Source of the DNA: Tragulus kanchil
Lineage: Eukaryota > Chordata > Mammalia > Artiodactyla > Tragulidae
Length of the DNA: 64,000 nucleotides
Direction of reading: 5' to 3'
Assembly: GCA_022376925.1 (NCBI GenBank)
Contig: JAIOJX010000025.1
Span: 140,637,301-140,701,300 of the forward strand
Part shown: in pieces, positions 50,031 to 61,514 of the stretch
Layout of the letters: each line of letters starts with the position of its first letter
Numbering within the stretch: position 1 is the stretch's first letter
Made by a program: the position numbers and the translations under genes
Notes under the pieces: model-generated
The model's database searches: none
Seen by the model: only the letters and a program-made list of their open reading frames with translations
What the model was told of the DNA's origin: nothing

Positions 50031-50261
50031 GTTAAGAGCTAGGGATTTAGAGAGTTGTGGTTTCAAATCCAGCTCTGCCACTTGTGAACCACATAACCTA
50101 TATTTATTTATCATTCTTGAAACTCAATTTTCTTATACTCAAAAGGAACAGTAGTAATAGCTACTTCAGATGAAGACTGGAAATTATAAGGCAAGCAATG
50201 ATCTTAGATGCTTACAAGAGTTCCTGGAACATAATAATATTTTAAAATGATAGCTATAATT
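50031..50261 (+). mobile_element. MIR, duplicate of the 48970 copy
   Basis: Passenger in copy 2 of duplication 17. Confidence 0.82.
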
Positions 50262-50790
50262 TTTTTTCTGATTATCTATTACACCTGACACACCTATCTT
50301 CAGTTTCTCATTAGGTCAAGTGAAATAAGATAGATTTTATGAAGATTATCATCATGGAGATATCAAGAATTAGTCATTCATTTTTTGAAATCATACAATG
50401 TAGTGAGGGAGGCCAAGGTGAGGAGAAGCATTGTTTATCTTTGCTTTATTTTGATCTTTGAATATTTGGAGATTTTAGCTGATTACTAAATACACTTGTA
50501 CGTAATAATTTTAGACAATTGTTAAACACACTTATTGGCAGATAATGACTAGTCATTCACTATCATTCAATCAAAACATCTTGTCTATTTAAAAAATTAA
50601 TTGATTGAGATTTCTGTAGGAAAGCAAGTTAATGTTTTTAAAATAAACCATCAACACTGTATCTTTTAACCTCAAATGAAGGCTACATCTACTCTTAGAT
50701 AATTATTTTTCACTCTTTCGTTATGCTCTGACTGGATGTTTATTTGCATTGCCTCAAAATTATGTTTTTATATCTTCCTTTACCTCTTTA

Positions 50791-51302
50791 TTCTCATCTT
50801 GTCAAGGGTTGGAACCACATGCTTCATCTTATTAGATAAGGCCTTACGCAGAAGTTGTAGCAGATACTAATCACTCTTCATTGAAAAAAGAAACCAACAC
50901 AGGGGTGAATGTGCACCCTCTGCTGTCAGGCCAGATTAGAACTTTACCCTTGAATATAGATGATTCCGGATTTTCCTAATTTTAAAGAGAAGAGCATTTC
51001 ACGAAACTTTATGATTTTGTGTTTAATTGTATTTTCTATCAAGAAATGTTTTTCTTCTCTAGTTGCAATTGCACGTATGTTTAGGACACTTTCTTGAACT
51101 TTCCTTAATGTAGACAACAGAGCCCATCCTTGGTGATATAATAGCTCACTTGTATTAAGGAGTATTGATAGTACTCCTTTTATTTGCCAGCCAAATAGTC
51201 ATATTACCCATTTTTATCAACACCTTGCTTTCCTCATCTCTGCAGATTATAACATTGATAATAATATTAATAATTATTGTAGGTATTATTGTTGTCATTT
51301 TA
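50791..51302. other. Unrecognised AT-rich single-copy sequence
   Basis: No repeat family or gene recognised. ATT/ATA-rich around 51250-51300. Confidence 0.5.
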
Positions 51303-51488
51303 GTCCCTAAGTCATGCCAACACTTTTGTAACCTGATGGACTCTAGCTTGCCAGGCTCCTCTCTCCATGGTGTTCTCCAGGCAAGAATACTGAAGTGGGT
51401 TGCCATTTTCTTTTCCAGGGGCTCTTCCTGACCTAGGGATGGAACCCGTGTTTCCTGCATTGGCAGGTGGATTCTTTACCACCAGGGA
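51303..51488 (-). mobile_element. Bov-tA SINE (reverse)
   Basis: 'gtccctaagtcatgccaaca' at the 3' end complement, 'gaagtgggttgccattttct' body, 'agggatggaacccgtgtttc' B-box complement, and 'ctttaccaccaggga' head complement. Confidence 0.94.
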
Positions 51489-51690
51489 ATAATATATGTT
51501 AGTCTTTAAGGACTTTGCATGTATCAAATAATCCTCACAACACTCTTACAAGAGGTATTATTCTGTCCATGTTTGACATATGAGAAAAGTATGGCAGGTT
51601 AGTAATTTGCAAAAATCCCACAGCTACTAGGTAGAAAGCCAGGATATAAAGCCAGGATGTGTGCTTTTCTTCACTGAGCCTCCAAATTGT
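51489..51690 (-). mobile_element. MIR SINE fragment next to the Bov-tA
   Basis: 'aaggactttgcatgtatcaa', 'ataatcctcacaacactctt', 'acaagaggtattattctgtc', 'cccacagctactaggtagaa' match the MIR core in reverse. The Bov-tA lies at its left end and probably inserted into or beside it. Confidence 0.75.
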
Positions 51691-51902
51691 TTTCCCCAAA
51701 GTGAAAACTTCTCTCTCCAGTTCATCACTTCTTTGGGATTCACCTGTGTGGCATGAGTGCTGTCTATAAAAATTCCAAGTGAGACATGGATTTTGTGAAC
51801 AGCAGAGTCAAAAAAAATATGAGGACTTCTGCTTTTGGCCAAAAAAAAAAAAAAAAAACTGTTAGAATTGCACTCTTTGGGTACAACAAAAAAATTGGAC
51901 TA

Positions 51903-54077
51903 AATACATGAAACATCTGTTTTTCAACATTAGACAGCAGGCAATGATCTACAAGAAAGAGATGAAAATGAAGTCAATGTAATTTATCTACCTCAGTGCC
52001 CCAATACCATTTCAGAGACTGCTACAGAGAGATGTGGGAAAGGTGCAAAATCCTAAACAGAATCTCACAGTCCTCCTAGATGGAGACCAGAGAAATCAGA
52101 GTGACAAGAAGGCTGGGTGGGTAGAACACATCAGGCATCATTCAGGAGAGGAGACAGAAAGAGAGCTGGAGATTTGCAGAGAGGTTGACTTGATGCTCTA
52201 GGCTCTGGCTATGTACTTATTTGGACATTCATGAGATAAAACTACACAAAGCTGCTGGAAGAAACAAACGCGAGAAACCCGTGGCTGAATAATTTCTAGC
52301 ACTTACTTTTGATATAAAAATAGTTTATGTTCCTTCTGGAATAGGGACAGGTGACTCAGGAAAGCAGCACATGTCTTGGGAGGCTGGGGGTCTTAGTTTT
52401 AGAGTAAAGGATATTTTTGAACTCACTATGTCACCTATACTTAAATGGAAGCATTCAAATTGAGTTATCCAAAGTCCTTTTGGTGTCTCTGTGTTGGAAA
52501 AAGAAAGGAATTAGCTCACCTGGTTTTATGGTTGCTAATACATTTAACACTAGAGCTAAGAATTTAATCTCATAGAATCTTCATGTAAAGAGAGAAGACC
52601 TAACAGATTTCCTTTTAGTACTTTCAAGCCTACTGAGCAAGGGGAATAGACATTGGAGTTAGATAATTGATTATTGCATTATCCACTTTGGAACATTTAA
52701 ATCAGAGATTAAGAAGAGACTCCAATGCTGAATAAATAATAGAAGAGAATGGGAACATGGTATAAAATCTTGGTGCCTTTTGCTATTAAAAAATTCACAT
52801 ATTGAGTGGCTCCTAATAACTATATTCTGCTTACAGAATGTGTGCCCAAACTCTTACTGTTTTAGCTGCAAAAGAGTCTGATATCCTTGGCCTTCTTGGT
52901 GATGAAGCATAATTTACAGACATTTTGTTACTCTTTACATATCTTTAGATCTTGTATTGTTTGACTTTTCTGACACTCTGTTAAGAGTGAATACATGAAA
53001 CATCTGTTTTCAACATTAGACAGCAGGCAATGATCTACAAGAAAGAGATGAAAATGAAGTCAATGTAATTTATCTACCTCAGTGCCCCAATACCATTTCA
53101 GAGACTGCTACAGAGAGATGTGGGAAAGGTGCAAAATCCTAAACAGAATCTCACAGTCCTCCTAGATGGAGACCAGAGAAATCAGAGTGACAAGAAGGCT
53201 GGGTGGGTAGAACACATCAGGCATCATTCAGGAGAGGAGACAGAAAGAGAGCTGGAGATTTGCAGAGAGGTTGACTTGATGCTCTAGGCTCTGGCTATGT
53301 ACTTATTTGGACATTCATGAGATAAAACTACACAAAGCTGCTGGAAGAAACAAACGCGAGAAACCCGTGGCTGAATAATTTCTAGCACTTACTTTTGATA
53401 TAAAAATAGTTTATGTTCCTTCTGGAATAGGGACAGGTGACTCAGGAAAGCAGCACATGTCTTGGGAGGCTGGGGGTCTTAGTTTTAGAGTAAAGGATAT
53501 TTTTGAACTCACTATGTCACCTATACTTAAATGGAAGCATTCAAATTGAGTTATCCAAAGTCCTTTTGGTGTCTCTGTGTTGGAAAAAGAAAGGAATTAG
53601 CTCACCTGGTTTTATGGTTGCTAATACATTTAACACTAGAGCTAAGAATTTAATCTCATAGAATCTTCATGTAAAGAGAGAAGACCTAACAGATTTCCTT
53701 TTAGTACTTTCAAGCCTACTGAGCAAGGGGAATAGACATTGGAGTTAGATAATTGATTATTGCATTATCCACTTTGGAACATTTAAATCAGAGATTAAGA
53801 AGAGACTCCAATGCTGAATAAATAATAGAAGAGAATGGGAACATGGTATAAAATCTTGGTGCCTTTTGCTATTAAAAAATTCACATATTGAGTGGCTCCT
53901 AATAACTATATTCTGCTTACAGAATGTGTGCCCAAACTCTTACTGTTTTAGCTGCAAAAGAGTCTGATATCCTTGGCCTTCTTGGTGATGAAGCATAATT
54001 TACAGACATTTTGTTACTCTTTTACATATCTTTAGATCTTGTATTGTTTGACTTTTCTGACACTCTGTTAAGAGTGA
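51903..54077. repeat. Tandem duplication 18 (period 1087)
   Basis: Copy 1 is 51903-52989 and copy 2 52990-54077, joined at 'aatacatgaaacatctg'. One T is lost at the start of copy 2 ('ctgttttcaac') and one at the end of copy 1 ('actctttacat'). The rest is the same. No repeat family recognised in the unit. An A-run at 51841-51858 lies just upstream. Confidence 0.94.
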
Positions 54078-54317
54078 GAAGCAACATGTTAAAAACTATT
54101 AAGCAACTATGAAAAACAATCAATCTTTTGATTTAGATTTCCAAATTTTAGGGTACAACCAACTGATTCAGTACATCTGTGAGAAGTAGTAAGCATATGA
54201 TCAGTATCTCAGAGAGCATGAGGAACAATGCCAGGCTGAGTTACCAAAAGTTCAGTTGACCTCCTAGTTTGATAGTTATCACTAGCTAGGTCAGGTTAAT
54301 CATTAATCGTTTACCAA

Positions 54318-54619
54318 CAACATTAGTTTTCAGTTACTGATTAATAATTCATAAATTTAGCAGCTTAAAACAGCCCACATTCATTATTTCAGTTTCTTCA
54401 GGTGGGGAGTTGGGAATCTGTAGTGACAGAGTAGCTGAGGCCTTTAGAAAATTGCAGTCAGCAAGTGACCAGACTGCACTTCTGTCTGAGGTGAGGAAGA
54501 ATCCACTTCTAAGCTCACAAAGACTATTGACAGAATTTGTTTTCTTGTAAAGTAGGAAAAATGTGATTTGAGAACTTGCAAAAAGAGAAGGTATCAGAGT
54601 ATCCAAGTTGTAACAATCG
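54318..54619 (+). mobile_element. Ancient interspersed repeat, possibly L1M 3' UTR
   Basis: 'attagttttcagttactgat', 'aaatttagcagcttaaaaca' and 'cattatttcagtttcttcag' resemble a widespread old mammalian repeat end (…tagtggcttaaaacaacaca…). Which family it belongs to is uncertain. Confidence 0.5.
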
Positions 54620-54630
54620 TCTTTGATTCT

Positions 54631-54760
54631 TTTTATTTGAAGGAGAGGGAGTTACATCGCATGCAGGATGTTAGTTCCCACATTAGGGGATCTGCACAGT
54701 GCCCCCTGTAGCAGAAAAGTGGAGTCCTAACCACTGAACTGTCAGGAAATTCCCCAGTTC
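54631..54760 (-). mobile_element. CHR-type SINE fragment with TSD
   Basis: The right end has 'ccactgaactgtcaggaaat', the complement of a CHR head; the left part is decayed. The flanking 11-base repeat tctttgattct (54620-54630 and 54761-54771) supports a retroposed insertion. Confidence 0.72.
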
Positions 54761-54942
54761 TCTTTGATTCTACAACTGATTTTTCACTAGAACTCAACTG
54801 CCATAAACAACTGTTTGCTGTCTGCCTAAGGAGCATTTTTCAATGAGGGTCTTATTTATTGCCTTGATTATAAGTATGGGGAAATATTGGCAGGTAGTAT
54901 ACCAAGGAATTTTATTGTATCTTGCAGACTGGAAACATTTTG

Positions 54943-57157
54943 GTAAACTATTATAAGACAGTGTGTAGTAAATACCTGATTTATTCTTCAAGCAATAAAA
55001 TGAAAGTCAAAACATCAACTTTTATGAGTGACAATTGTTTGAATCTGGGATGAAATGTACTTTTCACTTCAGTTTTGCTTGGTTGCTCTGTGTTAGGAAG
55101 AGCTGCAGGAATCCTGCAGTATGACTAAGAAAACTGTCAAATGGAATGTGTTTTGAGGAAGCCCAAACTATTATTTAGGTTGATACAATAGTGTTAAAAT
55201 CGTGACCATTAGGGACAAAGCAATGAGTTAACTACAAAAGGTACTGTATGAAGGGATAGAAACAAAGATGTTTTCCTGGCTACTTATATCTAAATTCAAA
55301 GGCTCTGTAATTGATACACACTTGGAAAAGTGATGATGGGACATTTTCTAATGACATGATTCTAATCCATTATGACTGGCCATCCATCAGAAGTTTGTTG
55401 GTGATGCTTTGATTGATGGAATGAGAAGAAAGAAATCATTCACTACTTTAGCCAGAGAGTGAAGAGCCAGATTCACTTTAAAAATTGCACTCTGCTTTCA
55501 AGACCAAAATAAATATCTCTTAATCAAATGGACACTATCAAATAAATGGCTATTTTGTAACAGATCCTTGTGGTAGCAATTAATACTGCCATGAAAATAG
55601 GTATGCATAACACCACCATTAGAATGACAAGGGTTAGCCTTTTATGTTGGATCCCTGTTCAACAGACTCATCTCACCATAAAATGAGTTTCTAGAGGACC
55701 CCTGGAGCGCCTGATGTGGGTCACTGGAGTTCATTGGACACATCCATAACCATGGGAGTCTGAGGAGCTCCTTCAAAAAGTCTTTTAAACTAAGTTATTG
55801 CCAGGAGCTAAGGTGGGGAGATAAAAGGGTTAGAAGAAAAAGAAAAGTTGTCTGGGCTAATTCTGGGCATTGGGATATGCCCAGAATTGGTGAGTGGCAG
55901 TAGTCACATGCAGCAAGGTTTCATTTAAGGTTAGCAGGATGAAATGGATCATGTGTACACATTCATGGACTCTGTATTATGACTTGGAGAAAGGCAGCAC
56001 ATATACGTATTCCAGAAAAGGCTGACTCCATGGAACAACTAAAAAGAAAAAGACTCTGTAAACTATTATAAGACAGTGTGTAGTAAATACCTGATTTATT
56101 CTTCAAGCAATAAAATGAAAGTCAAAACATCAACTTTTATGAGTGACAATTGTTTGAATCTGGGATGAAATGTACTTTTCACTTCAGTTTTGCTTGGTTG
56201 CTCTGTGTTAGGAAGAGCTGCAGGAATCCTGCAGTATGACTAAGAAAACTGTCAAATGGAATGTGTTTTGAGGAAGCCCAAACTATTATTTAGGTTGATA
56301 CAATAGTGTTAAAATCGTGACCATTAGGGACAAAGCAATGAGTTAACTACAAAAGGTACTGTATGAAGGGATAGAAACAAAGATGTTTTCCTGGCTACTT
56401 ATATCTAAATTCAAAGGCTCTGTAATTGATACACACTTGGAAAAGTGATGATGGGACATTTTCTAATGACATGATTCTAATCCATTATGACTGGCCATCC
56501 ATCAGAAGTTTGTTGGTGATGCTTTGATTGATGGAATGAGAAGAAAGAAATCATTCACTACTTTAGCCAGAGAGTGAAGAGCCAGATTCACTTTAAAAAT
56601 TGCACTCTGCTTTCAAGACCAAAATAAATATCTCTTAATCAAATGGACACTATCAAATAAATGGCTATTTTGTAACAGATCCTTGTGGTAGCAATTAATA
56701 CTGCCATGAAAATAGGTATGCATAACACCACCATTAGAATGACAAGGGTTAGCCTTTTATGTTGGATCCCTGTTCAACAGACTCATCTCACCATAAAATG
56801 AGTTTCTAGAGGACCCCTGGAGCGCCTGATGTGGGTCACTGGAGTTCATTGGACACATCCATAACCATGGGAGTCTGAGGAGCTCCTTCAAAAAGTCTTT
56901 TAAACTAAGTTATTGCCAGGAGCTAAGGTGGGGAGATAAAAGGGTTAGAAGAAAAAGAAAAGTTGTCTGGGCTAATTCTGGGCATTGGGATATGCCCAGA
57001 ATTGGTGAGTGGCAGTAGTCACATGCAGCAAGGTTTCATTTAAGGTTAGCAGGATGAAATGGATCATGTGTACACATTCATGGACTCTGTATTATGACTT
57101 GGAGAAAGGCAGCACATATACGTATTCCAGAAAAAGGCTGACTCCATGGAACAACTA
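54943..57157. repeat. Tandem duplication 19 (period 1115)
   Basis: Copy 1 is 54943-56041, about 16 bases of A-rich extra sequence fill 56042-56057, and copy 2 is 56058-57157. One A is missing just before the end of copy 1 ('cagaaaaggctg'). No repeat family recognised in the unit. Confidence 0.94.
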
Positions 57158-57507
57158 TGGAAAAGATGAAACTATTACTCATATATGTAGTCATTCTTGC
57201 TAAACAATTGAAGACATTGTAACAAAAAATGATATGCAGACATTGTGATTCATAAAATCATACAGACATTTTTCTACTTCATTTTATTTAGATATATATT
57301 TATTGGACACAAAATGAGAAATACGTTTAAGAATAACAAATATTTTAACAGGCTGTTAAAAGTAGAACATTTGATTGAGCCAATAAAATCAAATAAAAAC
57401 AATAATCCAAAGTGAGAAGCCAGAATAAAATGCAAAAATTTTAAGGGGAAAAAAAAGTTCAAAAAAATTTAAGGAAATATTTGAAAATCAATTGCATGAT
57501 CTTTTGC

Positions 57508-59625
57508 CAAACTTGGTATTGTAAAATGTCAGATTATCGGAAACTGAAAAAGAACTTCCTTGGAAAGACTCCACCATGTGCCCCTGCTTTTAATCTAAGT
57601 GTAGAGGGAGAACATGACGTGTGCCCTGTGCATTGGAGGAGCAAGATCAGAGAATACAAGGGATTCGTGTCTGCATCCACCTGAGACACTTCAATGGTCG
57701 AGACTGAAGTGACTGTGGAGATGGGCTTACATTCCATGAGCATCTCAGCACTAAAGACAAGGGACTGTGTCACTTGATGAAGTGGACAATGGTGAGATCA
57801 AAGTTGCATAAAATTATTTCAGGTTTTGACCAAGTGCGTTGCCTGGAGGAACAAAGAAACTCAGCACAGAAGAGTTGGACACGAATTGCTGGACTCTGAT
57901 GGACTGAAGAACAAGGAAGAGATAAGGTGAGTACATGGTCTAAATCAAGAATAGTGCAGGTGAGAGGTCAAAAGCAACAGGGGGCAGATCCAAGCAATGT
58001 GTCACGTGAGAAAAAGCCAGGACCAGAGAATATAGAAACAACCATGACAGTAACAAGTACAAATGTTCCCCTCGCTAATTACATCTCCCTCCTTATGCTT
58101 CAGCTTCAGAGGATTCAGAAATCATGGTTAGCAATACAATAGAGGAACACAAAGAGAAAAAAATAAGCTGAGTATACTTTCTTACTTGGTTTATTTATTA
58201 TTCTATCTTCTGTAGGTTCTAGCAAGGAATAAAGTAATTATGACTTTGAAGGAAAATAGGATCTTGGATTATTATATTAGTCTGTATATGATAAGAAGTA
58301 AATCAAGTCTATGCATTTGTTGCTTTGTATTATCTAAATTTTGAGCACTAAGTAACTTTTACCTAGGATTGGAAAAAGAGATTTTCCAAACAAAGGTCAA
58401 AACCAGGGAAAAAAGAAAAGGATGATTACTTTGGATTAGATTCCATTATTCTTGCTTGTTCAGTGTTCTGATCATATTTTATGTTAACTCCACTAAGGAC
58501 TTTTTCAAAAGAACTATGTACATTGCTATATAGGCAGACTTGATGTGAAAACTAGAAAATAAATCTAAAATCAATTCAGATTTTTCAAACTTGGTATTGT
58601 AAAATGTCAGATTATCGGAAACTGAAAAAGAACTTCCTTGGAAAGACTCCACCATGTGCCCCTGCTTTTAATCTAAGTGTAGAGGGAGAACATGACGTGT
58701 GCCCTGTGCATTGGAGGAGCAAGATCAGAGAATACAAGGGATTCGTGTCTGCATCCACCTGAGACACTTCAATGGTCGAGACTGAAGTGACTGTGGAGAT
58801 GGGCTTACATTCCATGAGCATCTCAGCACTAAAGACAAGGGACTGTGTCACTTGATGAAGTGGACAATGGTGAGATCAAAGTTGCATAAAATTATTTCAG
58901 GTTTTGACCAAGTGCGTTGCCTGGAGGAACAAAGAAACTCAGCACAGAAGAGTTGGACACGAATTGCTGGACTCTGATGGACTGAAGAACAAGGAAGAGA
59001 TAAGGTGAGTACATGGTCTAAATCAAGAATAGTGCAGGTGAGAGGTCAAAAGCAACAGGGGGCAGATCCAAGCAATGTGTCACGTGAGAAAAAGCCAGGA
59101 CCAGAGAATATAGAAACAACCATGACAGTAACAAGTACAAATGTTCCCCTCGCTAATTACATCTCCCTCCTTATGCTTCAGCTTCAGAGGATTCAGAAAT
59201 CATGGTTAGCAATACAATAGAGGAACACAAAGAGAAAAAAATAAGCTGAGTATACTTTCTTACTTGGTTTATTTATTATTCTATCTTCTGTAGGTTCTAG
59301 CAAGGAATAAAGTAATTATGACTTTGAAGGAAAATAGGATCTTGGATTATTATATTAGTCTGTATATGATAAGAAGTAAATCAAGTCTATGCATTTGTTG
59401 CTTTGTATTATCTAAATTTTGAGCACTAAGTAACTTTTACCTAGGATTGGAAAAAGAGATTTTCCAAACAAAGGTCAAAACCAGGGAAAAAAGAAAAGGA
59501 TGATTACTTTGGATTAGATTCCATTATTCTTGCTTGTTCAGTGTTCTGATCATATTTTATGTTAACTCCACTAAGGACTTTTTCAAAAGAACTATGTACA
59601 TTGCTATATAGGCAGACTTGATGTG
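57508..59625. repeat. Tandem duplication 20 (period 1078)
   Basis: Copy 1 is 57508-58547, about 38 bases of extra sequence fill 58548-58585, and copy 2 is 58586-59625. The body matches base for base where compared. It contains an exon-like, GC-richer block (57531-57926) ending at a strong splice-donor-like site. Confidence 0.94.
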
Positions 59626-60439
59626 CATCAAAAATCCTTAGACATATAAATGAAGCCAGGACTTCACAGAAACATTAAAACGATATCAGAGTTTTAATAT
59701 TACAGGCATTCTTTCTGAATCTGTATTTGACCATGACTCTTCTAATCTAACAGCCATTATATGGGTCATGGCACTGCCTGAATTTTTATCCAAAAGAAGG
59801 AGAGAAATAAGTTAAAAATAAGTAAATATAATTTTTAAAAAAGTAGAAGAGCTTACACTAAGTGAATTTGAAATAGAAGATAGGAGGTAGAATAGTCTCT
59901 TTGTGATTATCTGTTATGATATGTTATGATTGTAGGACCACATGTTATGATTGTAGGACCTACCAGTTAAAATAATAAGAAAAATAGTAACAACAAACTC
60001 ATCTCACCATAAACTGAGTTTCTACTCAGCACACGATTTAGGCTCTGAAAGTTTATGATTCCATTTCTGTAGAACTTGAATGAATCTCTTGATGCTAAAA
60101 GACAGTCATTTGACAGAAGGAAGTTTATGCTGGTCAAAATTCAGTTACCTCCCTACTTTTTCATTCTTGGGAATTTTCTTTCTGTGCCTCAGGTAATAAG
60201 GATCCACTCATTTACAGTGCAGTTTAAACCTTTGGAAGGATATCACAGACTCCTTTTGGAATCTGAAGAAAACTTTTGACACTTCCTTCTAGGCTTTTCT
60301 GACTTATAAATATGCACATATGCACTTAGGAATGGTCTGCTATCTTTGGTGGGCACATCACTTCCTCTTTCTTAGGGTAAATCTCTCCCTTTTCAATGCG
60401 GGAACCCATTTAGTTGTGGTTTATTTGGAGCTGTTAATG
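59626..60439. other. Unrecognised AT-rich single-copy sequence
   Basis: Includes a small direct repeat 'ttatgattgtaggacc' around 59923-59960. A 67-codon open frame at 60076 has no recognised product. Confidence 0.45.
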
Positions 60440-60810
60440 CAGTTCCAGGCCACTCCAAGTCTTGAGAACCAAGTGGGTCAATTATCTTAAGTCCCAGTGG
60501 GAGTTCAAAGGCCTAAGAACCAGGAGCATGAATGTCTAAGGTCAGAGGAAGATGGATGTGCCTAGTCACACAGAGACCCAACGCTCCTTTCTCTACCCTT
60601 TGTGTTGATTGCAGCATGGGTGGACAGCCCACTATAATTGGTGAGGGATACCTAATTTCTTTACCCAATATTACCTATTCAAATGCTAGTGTCTTCTAGA
60701 AATGCTTTCACTGATACACCCAGAAACAGTGTTTTACCGGCCACTTAGGCATCTCTTAGCCCAGTAAAGTTGACACTTTAATGACAATAAAATAAAATTA
60801 ATCATTACAT
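60440..60810 (+). mobile_element. Ancient interspersed repeat, L1M 3' UTR-like
   Basis: 'gttcaaaggcctaagaacca', 'tattcaaatgctagtgtctt', 'gatacacccagaaacagtgt' and 'agtaaagttgacactttaat' keep the order of a well-known old mammalian repeat 3' end (…cacccagaaataatg…gtcaagttgacaca…). Family assignment by eye only. Confidence 0.55.
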
Positions 60811-60880
60811 CCCTCTTCCCTTAGATTTTTCAGGAGGTAGGATGTGAGTATGGGGCAGGTGTGTGCATGGATGTGTGTGT

Positions 60881-61077
60881 GTAAGTCCCTGTAGTCATGT
60901 CTGACTCACTGCAACCCTATGGACTGTAGCCCACTATAGGATTTTACAGGCAAGAATACTGGAGTAGACTGCCAGTTCTTCCTCTAGGGGATCTTTCCAA
61001 CCCAGAGACAGAACCCACGTCTTGTATGTTTCCTGCATAGGCAGGTGGGTTCTTTACCGTATGTGCCACCTGATAGG
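60881..61077 (-). mobile_element. Bov-tA SINE (reverse)
   Basis: 'gtagtcatgtctgactcact' at the 3' end complement, 'actggagtagactgccagtt' body, 'gcaggtgggttctttaccgt' in the head complement. A short TG run (about 60862-60881) precedes it. Confidence 0.93.
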
Positions 61078-61172
61078 AGTCATCATTTCTGCCAAATTTC
61101 AAACACCTGGATTGAGGGTAGGAGAAGATAAAGTCCTACTAGTCTTTGAAATTTGGGAACAGGAGTTTCTTT

Positions 61173-61514
61173 TTTTTTTTTTTTTTTAACATTTATTTAT
61201 TTATTTATTTATTTATTTTGGGCAGGGTTGGGTTGGGGAGGGAGGGGAGCAGGCGGGCCACTTCTATTGGTCTTTCATTTCTCCATTTTCATCCATCTTT
61301 GTTCTTTGGCCCCTGTGGGCCTCCCATCGCGGTGGCGTCTGTCGTCGCAGAGCGCCAGCTCTGGGCGCATGCCCTCCAGAGCTCCAGCTTGGCAATTGGA
61401 CACATCGGTCCAGCCGCTCCGCGGCACGTGGGATCTTCCCAGGCCAGGGATCGAACCAGCGCCCCCTGCACTGTGAGGCGGTGTCCTTATCCACTGGACC
61501 ACCAGGGGAAGCCT
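61173..61514 (-). mobile_element. CHR-variant SINE, full length, with TSD
   Basis: The least decayed copy of the variant. From left: T-run, ATTT tail, G-rich block (61220-61258), 'ccacttctattggtctttca', 'catctttgttctttggcccc', 'ggacacatcggtccagccgc', B-box complement 'gggatcgaaccagc', head 'ccactggaccaccagggg'. The flanking repeats 'gggaacaggagtttctt' (61155-61171) and 'gggaataggagtttctt' (61515-61531) are a clear target-site duplication. Many CpG dinucleotides survive, as in a young element. Confidence 0.92.

Larger units (their letters stand above)
48705..50790. repeat. Tandem duplication 17 (period about 1061-1064)
   Basis: Copy 1 is 48705-49728, about 40 bases of extra sequence fill 49729-49768, and copy 2 is 49769-50790. 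A T-run is shorter by a few bases at the start of copy 2. The start overlaps duplication 16, so 48705-48870 occurs three times. Carries a MIR. Confidence 0.93.

Noticed and set aside
57534..57773. Antisense 79-codon frame
   Set aside because: Shadow of the exon-like block on the other strand, with no recognised product and no promoter or Kozak support.
57860..57905. Bov-tA end ('agagttggacacga')
   Set aside because: Only about 14 bases resemble the SINE 3' end, and no body or head is present nearby. Probably chance.
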